This document shows, in pieces, positions 26,044-35,001 of a stretch of DNA of 64,000 bases. Position 1 is the stretch's first letter; each line of letters opens with the position of its first letter. This DNA is from an uncultured Bradyrhizobium sp. GTDB lineage: Bacteria > Pseudomonadota > Alphaproteobacteria > Rhizobiales > Xanthobacteraceae. The notes below the pieces were generated by a model. That model was given only the letters and a program-made list of their open reading frames with translations, searched no databases and had not been told where the DNA came from. The stretch is taken from NCBI RefSeq assembly GCF_947648125.1, contig NZ_CANSMR010000026.1, positions 33,604 to 97,603 of the forward strand. Reading direction: 5' to 3'. The translations under genes and the position numbers were made by a program.

Positions 26044-27207
26044 ATGCCCCGCGCCGCCGAACCCTTATCCCTGAACAATGCCGCCGCCTGCCATATCTGG
26101 CTGCGCGCGCAACGGCTCGATACAACGGCACCGTTCGGGGAAGGGGCGTCAGCCGTGGCGGCCGCCGTCGACCATCTCGGCTATGTGCAGATCGACACCA
26201 TCAACGTGATCGAACGTTGTCACCACCATATCCTGTTCACCCGGATTCCGGACTACCGCCGCGCCGACCTCAAGCAGGCGCAGAGCCAGGACAAGAGCGT
26301 GTTCGAATACTGGACCCACGCGCTGTCCTACGTGCCGTCCAAGGACATCAACATCTTCCTGCCGGCGATGAAGGCACACAAGCGCGAGGGCCATAAATGG
26401 TTCTCGTCGGTGACGCCGTCGGATACCCGCAAGGTGCTGCGGCTGCTGCGGGCCGGTCCGCTGACCATCCGCGACATCGACGACGACGTGCTGACCGAGA
26501 AGGAGCATCTCTGGCAGAGCCGCAAACCCTCCAAGCGTGCGCTGCAACTCGCCTTCTATGGCGGCGTGGTCACGATCAGCGAGCGCGCCGGCATGCTGAA
26601 GACCTACGAGCTGATGGCCAGGCATTTCGGCTGGGACAAGCCGCCGAAGCCCGCACCGGCCTCGGCCAGAACAGCCTATCTGCTCGACCGCGCGCTGCGC
26701 TCGCAGGGCATCGTCAGCCTGGACTCGATCTGCCATCTCGACGCGCCGAGCAAGAAGGCGGTGCGCAGCCTGATCGAGGCGAGGGTGCGCCGCAAGGCGC
26801 TGGTGCGGATCGCGCTCGATGGCGCCGGCAAGCAGGAGCATTGGGCGCGGCCCGAGGTGTTGGAGGAGACCGGCGAGGGCGATCCCGCTTTGGTTCACAT
26901 CCTCTCGCCGTTCGATCCCCTGATCATCCAGCGCAAGCGCACCGAGCTGTTCTTCGGCTATGGCCACAGGTTCGAGGCCTATGTGCCGAAGGAGAAGCGC
27001 CTGTTTGGCTATTTCGCGCTGCCGGTGCTGGTCGGCGAGGACATCGTCGCCGCCCTCGACCTGAAGACCGACCGGCAGAACAGGAAGCTGCTGATGCAGA
27101 AATGGAGCTGGGTCGGCAACGGCAAGAAGCAGGCGGCACGCAAGGAGCTGAAGCGTCGGATCGAGGAGGAGCTCGACCGCTTCGAGCGGTTTCAGCTTGC
27201 TGAATAG
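26044..27207 (+). CDS. YcaQ/AlkX-type DNA glycosylase (HTH_42, winged-helix)
   Basis: 387 residues, the normal size for the HTH_42/YcaQ family. Members unhook DNA interstrand crosslinks and alkylated bases. The catalytic QxD motif is present as Gln49-Ile-Asp51 in GYVQIDTINVIERCHHHILF. VFEYWTHALSYVP and HILSPFDPLIIQRKRTELFF are also typical blocks. It is probably a monofunctional repair enzyme in the cytoplasm. It stands alone, with a family D palindromic repeat downstream. Confidence 0.88.
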   Translation: MPRAAEPLSLNNAAACHIWLRAQRLDTTAPFGEGASAVAAAVDHLGYVQIDTINVIERCHHHILFTRIPDYRRADLKQAQSQDKSVFEYWTHALSYVPSKDINIFLPAMKAHKREGHKWFSSVTPSDTRKVLRLLRAGPLTIRDIDDDVLTEKEHLWQSRKPSKRALQLAFYGGVVTISERAGMLKTYELMARHFGWDKPPKPAPASARTAYLLDRALRSQGIVSLDSICHLDAPSKKAVRSLIEARVRRKALVRIALDGAGKQEHWARPEVLEETGEGDPALVHILSPFDPLIIQRKRTELFFGYGHRFEAYVPKEKRLFGYFALPVLVGEDIVAALDLKTDRQNRKLLMQKWSWVGNGKKQAARKELKRRIEEELDRFERFQLAE

Positions 27208-27267
27208 ATCCCAGTTCGATCCAGGGCCGGTGGTTTCAGCAGGCTCTTGGCGCCCGTCTTTCCACAC

Positions 27268-27353
27268 CGTCATGGCCGGGCTTGTCCCGGCCATCCACGT
27301 CTCTTTCACGCGAGATCAAGACGTGGATGCCCGGCACAAGGCCGGGCATGACG
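27268..27353. repeat. Intergenic palindromic repeat, family D (copy 1)
   Basis: Begins CGTCATGGCCGGGCTTGTCC and ends GGCACAAGGCCGGGCATGACG, with inner arms CCATCCACGTCT and AGACGTGGATG. A longer copy lies at 35002-35135. It lies in the 290-bp gap between the glycosylase and MFS genes; the rest of that gap shows nothing recognisable apart from the MFS leader. Confidence 0.85.
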
Positions 27354-27497
27354 AGCTTGGAAAGCGATTGACCGCAGCGCGGGAGCCCGCCCGCAGCCCG
27401 CGTTCCCGTCTGTGCTGTGTGCTACGAGTTTTTGCCATTGCTCAATGCGGGGCCACCCAATAATCCTCAAGGCAAGCAATAGCTTTGGGGGAAACAG

Positions 27498-28823
27498 ATG
27501 AGCCAGACCGCAACCGCTGCGCCTGATCGCGGCGCCCGCAGCGAGATCGAGACGTCCACGATCCGCGCGATCTCCTGGCGGCTGATCCCGTTCCTGATCC
27601 TGGCCTACTTCTTCTCCTATCTCGACCGCGTCAATCTCGGCTTCGCCGCGCTGACCATGAACTCGGAGCTGAAGTTCTCGCCGGTGGTGTTCTCGTTCGG
27701 CGCCGGCATCTTCTTCATCGGCTATTTCATCTTCGAGGTGCCGAGCAATCTGGCGCTGGAGAGATTCGGCGCCAGCAAGTGGATCGCCCGCATCATGGTG
27801 AGCTGGGGCATCCTCTCGGCCTTGATGGCGGCGGTCTATGACGAGCACAGCTTCTACGCGTTGCGCTTCTTCCTCGGTGTCGCCGAGGCCGGCTTCTTCC
27901 CTGGCATCATCCTCTATCTCACTTACTGGTACCCGGCCGAATATCGCGCGCGCTTCCTCGCCGCCTTCGCGCTCGCCGTGCCGATTTCGACCGTGATCGG
28001 CGCCCCGATCTCCGGCCTGTTGCTCGGGCTCGACGGCGTGATGGGGCTGAAGGGCTGGCAGTGGCTGTTCGTCATCGAGGGCATCCCCTCGGTGCTGCTC
28101 GGCATCGTCACCTGGTTCTATCTCACCGACCGGCCGGAGAAGGCCGATTGGCTCTCGGCCGAGCAGAAGGCGTGGCTGAAGGCGAAGCTCGATGCCGAGG
28201 TCGCGGCCAAGCAGGCGGCGCAGCACTTCACGCTGGGCCAGGCGCTGTCCTCGCCGAAGGTGCTGGCGCTCAGCGCGATCTATTTCGGCTTTGTCGCCTC
28301 GCTCTATGGCATGCAGTTCTGGCTGCCGCAGATCGTCAAGGCGTTCGGTCTCACCAACGCGCAGACCGGCTTCGTCACCGCGATCCCTTATGCGTTCGGC
28401 ACCGTCGCGATGATCCTGTGGGCGCGCCGTTCCGACGCCACGCGGGAGCGTGTGTTTCATGTCGGCGCGCCGCTGTTGCTCACGGCGCTGGCGCTCGCCG
28501 TCTCCAGCTACATCACCGATCCGACCATGACCATGGTCGTGCTGACGGTTGCTGCGATCGGCGTGTTCTGCACCTTCGCGGTGTTCTGGACGCTGCCGAC
28601 CGCCTGGCTGTCAGGCACTGCCGCCGCCGGCGCGATCGCGCTGATCAACTCGATCGGCAACCTTGCCGGGTTCGGCGGGCCCTATCTGATCGGCTGGGTG
28701 AAGGAGACCACCGGCAGCACGTCGACCGGCCTCTTGGTGCTGTCGCTGCTGCCGCTCGCGGCGGGCCTTCTGGTCTTCCTCGGCAGCCACGAAACCAAGA
28801 CCGAGTTCGCCAGCGCGAAGTAG
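27498..28823 (+). CDS. MFS transporter, anion:cation symporter (ACS) family
   Basis: 441 residues with twelve predicted helices. The first loop YLDRVNLGFAALTMNSELKF and FIGYFIFEVPSNLALERFGA match the ACS/phthalate-tartrate-galactonate group, which imports organic acid anions with protons. The substrate is not evident and there are no catabolic neighbours. The conserved Asp and Arg of the DRVN motif are present. GGGGGAAAC lies just before the ATG. Confidence 0.88.
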   Translation: MSQTATAAPDRGARSEIETSTIRAISWRLIPFLILAYFFSYLDRVNLGFAALTMNSELKFSPVVFSFGAGIFFIGYFIFEVPSNLALERFGASKWIARIMVSWGILSALMAAVYDEHSFYALRFFLGVAEAGFFPGIILYLTYWYPAEYRARFLAAFALAVPISTVIGAPISGLLLGLDGVMGLKGWQWLFVIEGIPSVLLGIVTWFYLTDRPEKADWLSAEQKAWLKAKLDAEVAAKQAAQHFTLGQALSSPKVLALSAIYFGFVASLYGMQFWLPQIVKAFGLTNAQTGFVTAIPYAFGTVAMILWARRSDATRERVFHVGAPLLLTALALAVSSYITDPTMTMVVLTVAAIGVFCTFAVFWTLPTAWLSGTAAAGAIALINSIGNLAGFGGPYLIGWVKETTGSTSTGLLVLSLLPLAAGLLVFLGSHETKTEFASAK

Positions 28824-28850
28824 CGATCGCGCGAGCGCCGTGACGGCTGC

Positions 28851-28933
28851 GTAGGATGGGTAGAGCGAAGCGAAACCCATCGTTTGTCGTCCGCGGCGCG
28901 ATGATGGGTTTCGCTGCGCTCTACCCATCCTAC
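28851..28933. repeat. Intergenic palindromic repeat, family E
   Basis: GTAGGATGGGTAGAGCG at one end and its complement at the other (GCTCTACCCATCCTAC), with inner AAACCCATC/GATGGGTTT arms. One copy in the window, in tandem with a family F element 25 bases downstream. Together they fill most of the gap after the MFS gene. Confidence 0.8.
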
Positions 28934-28958
28934 GACTTGGCCGTACCTAACGGGTTGT

Positions 28959-29042
28959 CGTAGCCCGGATGGAGCGCAGCGCAATCCGGGGGCGCCGTGT
29001 GCAGACCGTCCCCGGATTTCGCTGCGCTCCATCCGGGCTGCG
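28959..29042. repeat. Intergenic palindromic repeat, family F (copy 1)
   Basis: CGTAGCCCGGATGGAGCGCA at one end, with complementary GCGCTCCATCCGGGCTGCG at the other; inner arms AATCCGGGG and CCCCGGATT. Further copies at 34241-34327 and 62670-62757. It lies 60 bases upstream of the efflux promoter. Confidence 0.85.
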
Positions 29043-29105
29043 CAATTTCCAAAGTTCCCCGCTTAACCCCGCGTTAATTACTGCCGTCCTCACGAATTGG
29101 TTACT

Positions 29106-29145
29106 ACTGACGAATATTGACATTCATCAGTGATAAATCGATACT
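29106..29145 (+). promoter_or_regulatory. RND operon promoter overlapped by an inverted-repeat operator
   Basis: The near-perfect palindrome ACTGACGAAT-N6-ATTCATCAGT (29106-29131) overlaps a consensus -35 TTGACA (29117-29122). With 17 bases' spacing a -10-like GATACT follows (29140-29145), about 33 bases before the adaptor ATG at 29178. A bound repressor would block the -35 box, and the TetR gene ending this gene set is the obvious candidate. A further CATCAGTCGTCAG lies just downstream. Confidence 0.6.
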
Positions 29146-29177
29146 CTTCATCAGTCGTCAGCCGATGGAGATTTCAG

Positions 29178-30284
29178 ATGTTCGTTCGTTCCGTTTTGTC
29201 GAGCTATTACAGGCTCTTGACCGGAGCAACGCTGGCATTCGCGGTGTTCGCGCTGACCGGCTGCAATGACAAGGCGGCCGAAACGGCCGATCCGGGACGC
29301 CCCGTTCTGGTGGCGACCGTCCATTACGAAGCCGAAACCCCTGAGCGCAGCTTTGTCGGCACCATCAAGCCCCGTATCGAGGCCGATATGGGCTTTCGGG
29401 TCGCCGGCAAGGTGGCCAAGCGGCTGGTCGAGGTCGGACAGACAGTCGACGTCGACCAGCCCTTGGCCACCCTCGATGAGGTCGACCTGAAGCTGCAGGC
29501 CGAGCAGGCGGAGGCGGAATTCCGCGCCGCCACCGGCGTGCTGGCACAGGCCGCGGCCGCCGAGCAGCGCGCCAAGGATCTGAAGGTCAAGGGCTGGACC
29601 ACCGATGCGGCGCTCGATTCCGCCAAGGCCGCCGGCGACGAGGCGCGGGCGCGGCTGAACCGTGCCGAGCGCTCGGTCGAGCTGACCAAGAATTCCCTCT
29701 CTTATGCAACGCTGGTGGCCGACACGAGGGGTGTCGTCACAGCGACCATGATCGAGCCCGGCCAGGTGGTTGCCGCGGGCCAGGCATCGATCCGTGTCGC
29801 CCGACTTGGCGAGAAGGAAGCTGTCGTCGCGATCCCCGAGACGCTTCTCGCTCGTGCCAGGTCGGGCGTTGCCACGGTGACGCTGTGGTCGGATGCCAAG
29901 AAGACCTATGCCGCCAGGCTGCGCGAGGTCGCGCCGCAGGCCGATCCCGCGACCCGCACCTATCTCGCGAAGTTCTCGCTGCCCGACGCCGACGAGGCCG
30001 TCTCGCTCGGCATGACCGCAACTCTGACCCTGGCCGACAAGGCGACCGGGCGGGTGGCGAAACTGCCGCTGTCGGCGCTGTACAGCCAGGGCGGCGATCC
30101 CTCGCTCTACATCGTCGACGACAAGGGCGACATCGCGCTGAAGCCGGTCAAGGTGAAGGCCTATGAGAGCAACAACGTGGTCATCTCCGGCGGCGTCGAC
30201 GACGGCGCCAAGGTGGTTGCCCTCGGCGTGCAGAAACTCGATCCGAGCCAGAAGGTGCGGGTCGTATCGTCGCTGTCGTTCTGA
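29178..30284 (+). CDS. RND efflux periplasmic adaptor (membrane-fusion) lipoprotein
   Basis: 368 residues from the ATG at 29178, preceded by GGAG; an earlier GTG at 29130 lies within the promoter. The signal ends in a lipobox (LTGC, Cys29), so the protein is probably lipid-anchored. Lipoyl/barrel-sandwich halves flank a ~70-residue alpha-helical hairpin rich in Ala/Glu/Lys (AEAEFRAATGVLAQAAAAEQ). It links the inner-membrane pump encoded next to an outer-membrane channel, which is not in the window. It is separated from the pump gene by a family A palindrome. Confidence 0.9.
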   Translation: MFVRSVLSSYYRLLTGATLAFAVFALTGCNDKAAETADPGRPVLVATVHYEAETPERSFVGTIKPRIEADMGFRVAGKVAKRLVEVGQTVDVDQPLATLDEVDLKLQAEQAEAEFRAATGVLAQAAAAEQRAKDLKVKGWTTDAALDSAKAAGDEARARLNRAERSVELTKNSLSYATLVADTRGVVTATMIEPGQVVAAGQASIRVARLGEKEAVVAIPETLLARARSGVATVTLWSDAKKTYAARLREVAPQADPATRTYLAKFSLPDADEAVSLGMTATLTLADKATGRVAKLPLSALYSQGGDPSLYIVDDKGDIALKPVKVKAYESNNVVISGGVDDGAKVVALGVQKLDPSQKVRVVSSLSF

Positions 30285-30293
30285 TCAATCGTC

Positions 30294-30377
30294 CGTCATT
30301 GCGAGCGAAGCGAAGCAATCCATCTCGCCGCAAAACAAGTGTGGATTGCTTCGTCGCTGACGCTCCTCGCAATGACG
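30294..30377. repeat. Palindromic repeat, family A (copy 3), inside the RND operon
   Basis: Begins CGTCATTGCGAGCGAAGCGA and ends CTCCTCGCAATGACG. Unlike the other copies it separates two genes that should be cotranscribed, adaptor and pump. A hairpin here could protect or end the upstream message and lower pump expression. Confidence 0.85.
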
Positions 30378-30414
30378 GGTGCAGCGAAATCGGTTCAGGG
30401 ACTTGGAGAGTTCG

Positions 30415-33400
30415 ATGAAGCGCTTCAACCTTTCGGCCTGGGCGGTCAGCCATCCGACGCTGGTGCTGTTCCTGATGATCATCCTCGGCGCCGCCGGCTT
30501 CTTCTCCTATGAGAAGCTCGGCCGTGCCGAGGATCCGTTCTTCACCGTCAAGGTGGTGAATGTCTCGGTGATGTGGCCGGGCGCGACCTCGCAGGAAATG
30601 CAGATGCAGGTCGCCGATCCGATCGAGAAGAAGCTGCAGGAGCTGCCGTTCTTCGACAAGGTGCAGACCTATTCCAAGCCCGGCTTCACCGCGATGCAGG
30701 TCTCCTTCAAGGATTCGACCTCGCCGAAGGACGTGCCCTATCTCTTCTATCTCATCCGCAAGAAGCTGGTTGACGTGCAGGGCGAGCTGCCCTCCGGCAT
30801 CCTCGGGCCCGTGGTCAACGACGAATTCTCCGACGTCGATTCGATCCTCTATATGATGACCGGCGACGGTGCCGATTACGCGCAGCTCAAGAAGGTCGCG
30901 GAAGGTTTTCGCCAGCGTCTCTTGAAAGTGCCCGGGGTCACCAAGATCGACCTCTACGGCACCCAGGACGAGCGCATCTTCGTCGAGTTCTCGCATGCCA
31001 AGCTTGCGACGCTCGGCATCACGCCGCAGGCGCTGTTCGACTCGCTCGCCAAGCAGAACAACGTCACCCCGGCCGGCACGGTCGAGACGTCGTCGCAGCG
31101 CGTGCCGCTGCGCGTCACCGGCGCGCTTGACGGCGTCAAGGCGGTTGCCGAGACGCCGGTCGAGAGCAACGGTCGCGTGTTCCGGCTCGGCGATATCGCA
31201 ACCGTCAGCCACGGCTATGTCGATCCGCCGAGCTTCAGGGTGCGTCAGGAAGGCAAGCCCGCGCTCGGTATCGGCGTCGTCACCGCCAAGGGCGCCAACA
31301 TCCTCGAGCTCGGCAAGGAGGTCCAGCAGGCCACCGCCGAGTTCATGAAGGCGGTGCCGCAGGGCGTTGATATCCAGCAGATCGCCGACCAGCCCAAGGT
31401 GGTCGAGCACGCCGTCGGCGAGTTCGTGCACTCCTTCGTCGAGGCGCTCGCGATCGTGCTGTTCGTCTCCTTTGTCGCGCTTGGCTGGCGCACCGGCATC
31501 GTGGTGGCACTCTCGGTGCCGCTGGTGCTCGGCATCGTCTTCATCGTGATGAACGCGATGTCGCTCGATCTGCACCGCATCACGCTCGGCGCGCTGATCA
31601 TTGCGCTCGGCCTCCTGGTCGATGACGCCATCATCGCGGTCGAGATGATGGTCGTGAAAATGGAACAGGGCTGGGACCGCATGAAGGCGGCGTCCTTTGC
31701 CTGGGAATCCACTGCGTTTCCGATGCTCACGGGGACGCTGGTCACAGCCGCTGGCTTCCTCCCCATCGGCTTTGCCAATTCGGCGGTCGGCGAATATGCC
31801 GGCGGCATCTTCTGGATCGTGGCGATCGCGCTGGTCGCCTCCTGGTTCGTCGCGGTGATCTTCACGCCCTATATCGGCGTCAAGCTGCTGCCCAACATCA
31901 AGGTGCACCAGAACCACGATCCGCACGCGATCTACGAGACGCGGATGTATCGCGGCCTGCGCAGCGTTGTGCAGTGGTGCGTCGATCACCGCATCAAGGT
32001 GGTGGCGGCGACCGTCGGCGTGTTCGTCGCCGCGATCGTGGGCTTCGGCCACGTCCAGCAGCAGTTCTTCCCGCTGTCGGAGCGGCCCGAGCTGTTCCTG
32101 CAACTTCGTCTGCCGGAGGGTACCGCCTTCAACGTCACCGAGAAGGCGGTGAAGCAGGCCGAAGGGCTGTTGAAGGACGACCAGGACATCCAGACCTACA
32201 CCGCCTATGTCGGCCAGGGCTCGCCGCGCTTCTGGCTCGGCCTCAATCCGCAGCTGCCGAACGAGGCCTTTGCCGAGATCGTCATCCTCGCCAAGAACGT
32301 CGAGGCGCGCGAGCGCGTCAAGGCGAAGATCGAGCAGGCCGCCGCCGACGGCGCGCTGAACGAGGCGCGGGTCCGGGTCGACCGCTTCAACTTCGGTCCG
32401 CCGGTCGGCTTCCCGGTCCAGTTCCGCGTGATCGGGCCCGACGCCAACAAGGTGCGCGACATCGCCTACCAGGTGCGCGAGGTGATGCGGCAGAACAAGA
32501 ACGTCAAGGACGTCCAGCTCGACTGGAACGAGCAGTCGCCTTACCTGAAGCTCGCCGTTGACCAGGATCGGGCGCGCGCGCTCGGCCTGACCCCGCAGGA
32601 TGTCTCGCAGGCGCTGGCGATGCTGATCTCGGGCGCGCCGGTCACCACGATCCGCGACGGCATCGAGAAGGTCGGCGTGGTCGCCCGCGCGGTGCCGTCC
32701 GAGCGGTTCGATCTCGGCCGCGTCGGCGATCTCACCATCACCACGCGCAACGGCGTGGCGGTGCCGCTGCAGCAGATCGCCAAGATCGAATACGCGCATG
32801 AGGAGCCGATCCTGTGGCGGCGCAACCGCGACATGGCGATCACCGTGCGCTCCGACGTCGTCGACGGCGTGCAGGCGCCCGACGTCACCAACCAGATCTC
32901 GCCGAAGCTGAAGGACATCCAGGCCCATCTCGAGCCGGCCTACCGGATCGAGCCGGGTGGGGCGTTCGAGGAATCCGCCAAGGGCAACGCGTCGATCTTC
33001 ATCCTCTTCCCGGTGATGGTGATGGTGATGCTGACGCTCTTGATGATCCAGTTGCAGAGCTTCTCGCGCCTGACGCTGGTGTTCCTGACCGCGCCGCTCG
33101 GCATCGTCGGCGCTTCGCTCGGGTTGAACGTCGCCAACCAGCCGTTCGGCTTCGTGGCGCTGCTCGGCCTGATCGCGCTCGCCGGCATGATCATGCGTAA
33201 CGCCGTGATCCTGGTCGACCAGATCGAGAGCGACGTGGCGTCCGGCCTGACCCGGCGGGAGGCGATCGTCGAGGCCACCGTCCGGCGCGCCCGGCCGGTG
33301 GTGCTGACCGCGCTCGCCGCGATCCTCGCCATGATCCCGCTGTCGCGCTCGGCGTTCTGGGGCCCGATGGCGATCACCATCATGGGCGGTTTGTTTGTTG

Positions 33401-33552
33401 CGACTTTCCTGACCTTGCTGTATTTGCCAGGCCTTTACGCCCTCTGGTTCCGCAAGACCTTGGACGAAAGCGGTCCTGCGCAAACCGATACTGCGCCGCA
33501 GCATGCAGGAAAAGGACAACTCGCATTTCCACTTGCTGAGGCGGCCGAATAA
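30415..33552 (+). CDS. RND efflux pump, inner-membrane transporter (HAE1/AcrB-like)
   Basis: 1045 residues, the size expected for RND pumps. The ATG at 30415 follows GGAGAG. The proton-relay motif of transmembrane helix 4 is present: GLLVDDAIIAVEMM, Asp403-Asp404. First helix LVLFLMIILGAAGFFSYEKL, PLVLGIVFIV and the late block GMIMRNAVILVDQIE are further landmarks. Large periplasmic docking/porter loops follow helices 1 and 7. Some features (WPGATSQEMQMQVADPIEKK) recall the VexF/MdtBC-type pumps. It exports drugs or other amphiphiles together with the adaptor; the substrate is unknown. Confidence 0.93.
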   Translation: MKRFNLSAWAVSHPTLVLFLMIILGAAGFFSYEKLGRAEDPFFTVKVVNVSVMWPGATSQEMQMQVADPIEKKLQELPFFDKVQTYSKPGFTAMQVSFKDSTSPKDVPYLFYLIRKKLVDVQGELPSGILGPVVNDEFSDVDSILYMMTGDGADYAQLKKVAEGFRQRLLKVPGVTKIDLYGTQDERIFVEFSHAKLATLGITPQALFDSLAKQNNVTPAGTVETSSQRVPLRVTGALDGVKAVAETPVESNGRVFRLGDIATVSHGYVDPPSFRVRQEGKPALGIGVVTAKGANILELGKEVQQATAEFMKAVPQGVDIQQIADQPKVVEHAVGEFVHSFVEALAIVLFVSFVALGWRTGIVVALSVPLVLGIVFIVMNAMSLDLHRITLGALIIALGLLVDDAIIAVEMMVVKMEQGWDRMKAASFAWESTAFPMLTGTLVTAAGFLPIGFANSAVGEYAGGIFWIVAIALVASWFVAVIFTPYIGVKLLPNIKVHQNHDPHAIYETRMYRGLRSVVQWCVDHRIKVVAATVGVFVAAIVGFGHVQQQFFPLSERPELFLQLRLPEGTAFNVTEKAVKQAEGLLKDDQDIQTYTAYVGQGSPRFWLGLNPQLPNEAFAEIVILAKNVEARERVKAKIEQAAADGALNEARVRVDRFNFGPPVGFPVQFRVIGPDANKVRDIAYQVREVMRQNKNVKDVQLDWNEQSPYLKLAVDQDRARALGLTPQDVSQALAMLISGAPVTTIRDGIEKVGVVARAVPSERFDLGRVGDLTITTRNGVAVPLQQIAKIEYAHEEPILWRRNRDMAITVRSDVVDGVQAPDVTNQISPKLKDIQAHLEPAYRIEPGGAFEESAKGNASIFILFPVMVMVMLTLLMIQLQSFSRLTLVFLTAPLGIVGASLGLNVANQPFGFVALLGLIALAGMIMRNAVILVDQIESDVASGLTRREAIVEATVRRARPVVLTALAAILAMIPLSRSAFWGPMAITIMGGLFVATFLTLLYLPGLYALWFRKTLDESGPAQTDTAPQHAGKGQLAFPLAEAAE

Positions 33553-33573
33553 TTGAAGATTGAGCAGGCCAAC

Positions 33574-34182
33574 ATGACACTGATCTCGGAACATAGCGAA
33601 ACCGACACCCGCGAGCGGATTCTCGTGGTGGCGGAGCGCTTGTTCCGGCAGATCGGCTACCAGAAGACCACGGTCGCCGACATCGCCAAAGAGCTGCGGA
33701 TGAGCCCCGCCAACGTGTATCGCTTCTTCGATTCGAAGAAGTCGATCCACGAGGGCGTGGCGCGCGGCCTGATGGGCGAGGTCGAGATCGAGGCGCAGCG
33801 GATCGCGCGATCCGAAGGGCCGGCTGCGACGCGCTTGCGCCAGATGATGACGACCATCAATCGCATGAACACCGAGCGCTATGTCGGCGATTCCAAGCTG
33901 CACGAGATGGTCGAGATCGCGATGCAGGAGGATTGGGAGGTCTGCGTCGCCCATATGGAGCTGATCGGCCAGATCATCGGCGAGGTGATCGCGCAGGGCA
34001 TGGCCACGGGCGAATTCGAGGTCAAGGACCTGGAGCTTGCCGCGCTGTGTGCGTGCACGGCGATGATGCGGTTTTTCCACCCGCAGATGATCGCCCAATG
34101 CGCCACCAAGCCGGGCCCGACCATCGACCAGATGATCGATTTCGTGATCGCCGGCCTGTCGCCGCGCACCCGCGCCAATTGA
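33574..34182 (+). CDS. TetR-family transcriptional regulator
   Basis: About 202 residues from the ATG at 33574. The N-terminal helix-turn-helix is typical: TTVADIAKELRMSPANVYRF, followed by FDSKKSI. The C-terminal ligand domain is of the AefR-like type. It follows the pump gene within 21 bases and is likely cotranscribed, so it would be an autoregulatory repressor acting at 29106-29131. A TTG at 33553 is a less likely start. Confidence 0.9.
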   Translation: MTLISEHSETDTRERILVVAERLFRQIGYQKTTVADIAKELRMSPANVYRFFDSKKSIHEGVARGLMGEVEIEAQRIARSEGPAATRLRQMMTTINRMNTERYVGDSKLHEMVEIAMQEDWEVCVAHMELIGQIIGEVIAQGMATGEFEVKDLELAALCACTAMMRFFHPQMIAQCATKPGPTIDQMIDFVIAGLSPRTRAN

Positions 34183-34190
34183 GCGCCGGT

Positions 34191-34208
34191 ACTGACGTTT
34201 TCGTCAGT
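34191..34208. promoter_or_regulatory. ACTGACG-N4-CGTCAGT inverted repeat after the TetR gene
   Basis: A perfect 7-base inverted repeat with a TTTT loop, 9 bases after the TetR stop. Its half-site ACTGACG also occurs in the operator at 29106. It may be a second TetR site or simply the operon's terminator. The half-site spacing (4 against 12) differs, which argues for caution. Confidence 0.35.
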
Positions 34209-34240
34209 TGACTCTTCCCGCATTGCAAGCGAAGCGAAAT

Positions 34241-34327
34241 CGTAGCCCGGATGGAGCGCAGCGCAATCCGGGAATGCTTCCACTTGTGAGACGAGTCCCG
34301 GACTGCGCTGCGCTCCATCCGGGCTAC
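34241..34327. repeat. Intergenic palindromic repeat, family F (copy 2)
   Basis: CGTAGCCCGGATGGAGCGCA at one end and GCGCTCCATCCGGGCTACCG at the other. It lies between the TetR gene and the flavin-reductase-like gene and ends about 17 bases before the latter's start. Confidence 0.85.
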
Positions 34328-34344
34328 CGTGAGAGGGGCCCCGC

Positions 34345-34968
34345 GTGACCGCAAAAGACCTGCATTTCTACGAGCCGAAGAACGGCCACGGCCTGAAGCA
34401 CGACCCGTTCAACGCCATCGTGGCGCCGCGGCCGATCGGCTGGATCTCCTCGCGCGATGCGGGCGGCAACGTCAACCTCGCGCCCTACAGCTTCTTCAAC
34501 GCCTTCTGCTACGTGCCGCCGATCATCGGCTTCTCCTCCACCAACTGGAAGGACAGCGTCGCCAATATCAAGGACACCGGCGAGTTCGTCTGGAACCTGG
34601 CGACGATGGATCTCGCCAAGCACATGAACGCGACCGCGGCGCATGTCGCGCGCGATGTCGACGAGTTCAAGCTCGCAGGGCTGACGCAGGTCGCCGGCAA
34701 GCTCGTGAACGTCCCGCGCGTCGCCGAGAGCCCGGTGTCGTTCGAATGCAAGGTGAGCCAGATCATCCAGCTCCAGGGCGCCGACGGCAAGAAGGCCGAG
34801 GCCTGGCTGACGCTCGGCGAGGTCGTCGCCGTCCACATCGACAAGACCTTCATCAAGGACGGCGTCTATCAGACCGGTCTCGCCCACCCGATCGTCCGCG
34901 CGGGCCGCCGCGGCGACTACTTTGAGATCAAGCCGGAAAACATGTTCGAGATGATCCGGCCGGATTGA
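34345..34968 (+). CDS. Flavin reductase-like FMN-binding domain protein
   Basis: 207 residues with the FMN-binding split-barrel fold of flavin reductases and related proteins: AIVAPRPIGWISSRDAGGNV followed by NLAPYSFFNAFCYVPP is the family signature. It probably reduces or binds FMN; the redox partner is unknown. The GTG at 34345 has GAGAGGGG upstream. It stands alone between the efflux genes and the SMP-30 gene. Confidence 0.85.
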   Translation: MTAKDLHFYEPKNGHGLKHDPFNAIVAPRPIGWISSRDAGGNVNLAPYSFFNAFCYVPPIIGFSSTNWKDSVANIKDTGEFVWNLATMDLAKHMNATAAHVARDVDEFKLAGLTQVAGKLVNVPRVAESPVSFECKVSQIIQLQGADGKKAEAWLTLGEVVAVHIDKTFIKDGVYQTGLAHPIVRAGRRGDYFEIKPENMFEMIRPD

Positions 34969-35001
34969 AGTTTCCTTTTCCTTGCCGCTGCCTCTTGGCG
35001 T

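Noticed and set aside
25624-26131. Minus-strand open frames opposite the small protein at 25696 and the YcaQ-like gene
   Set aside because: Arg/Ala-rich shadow composition; the plus-strand genes have better ribosome-binding sites and recognised families.
30181-34098. 1305-codon open frame on the minus strand, antisense to the RND genes
   Set aside because: It lies opposite the strongly supported adaptor, pump and TetR genes, has a repetitive Asp/His/Arg-rich composition typical of the antisense of GC-rich coding DNA, and shows no domain or ribosome-binding site.
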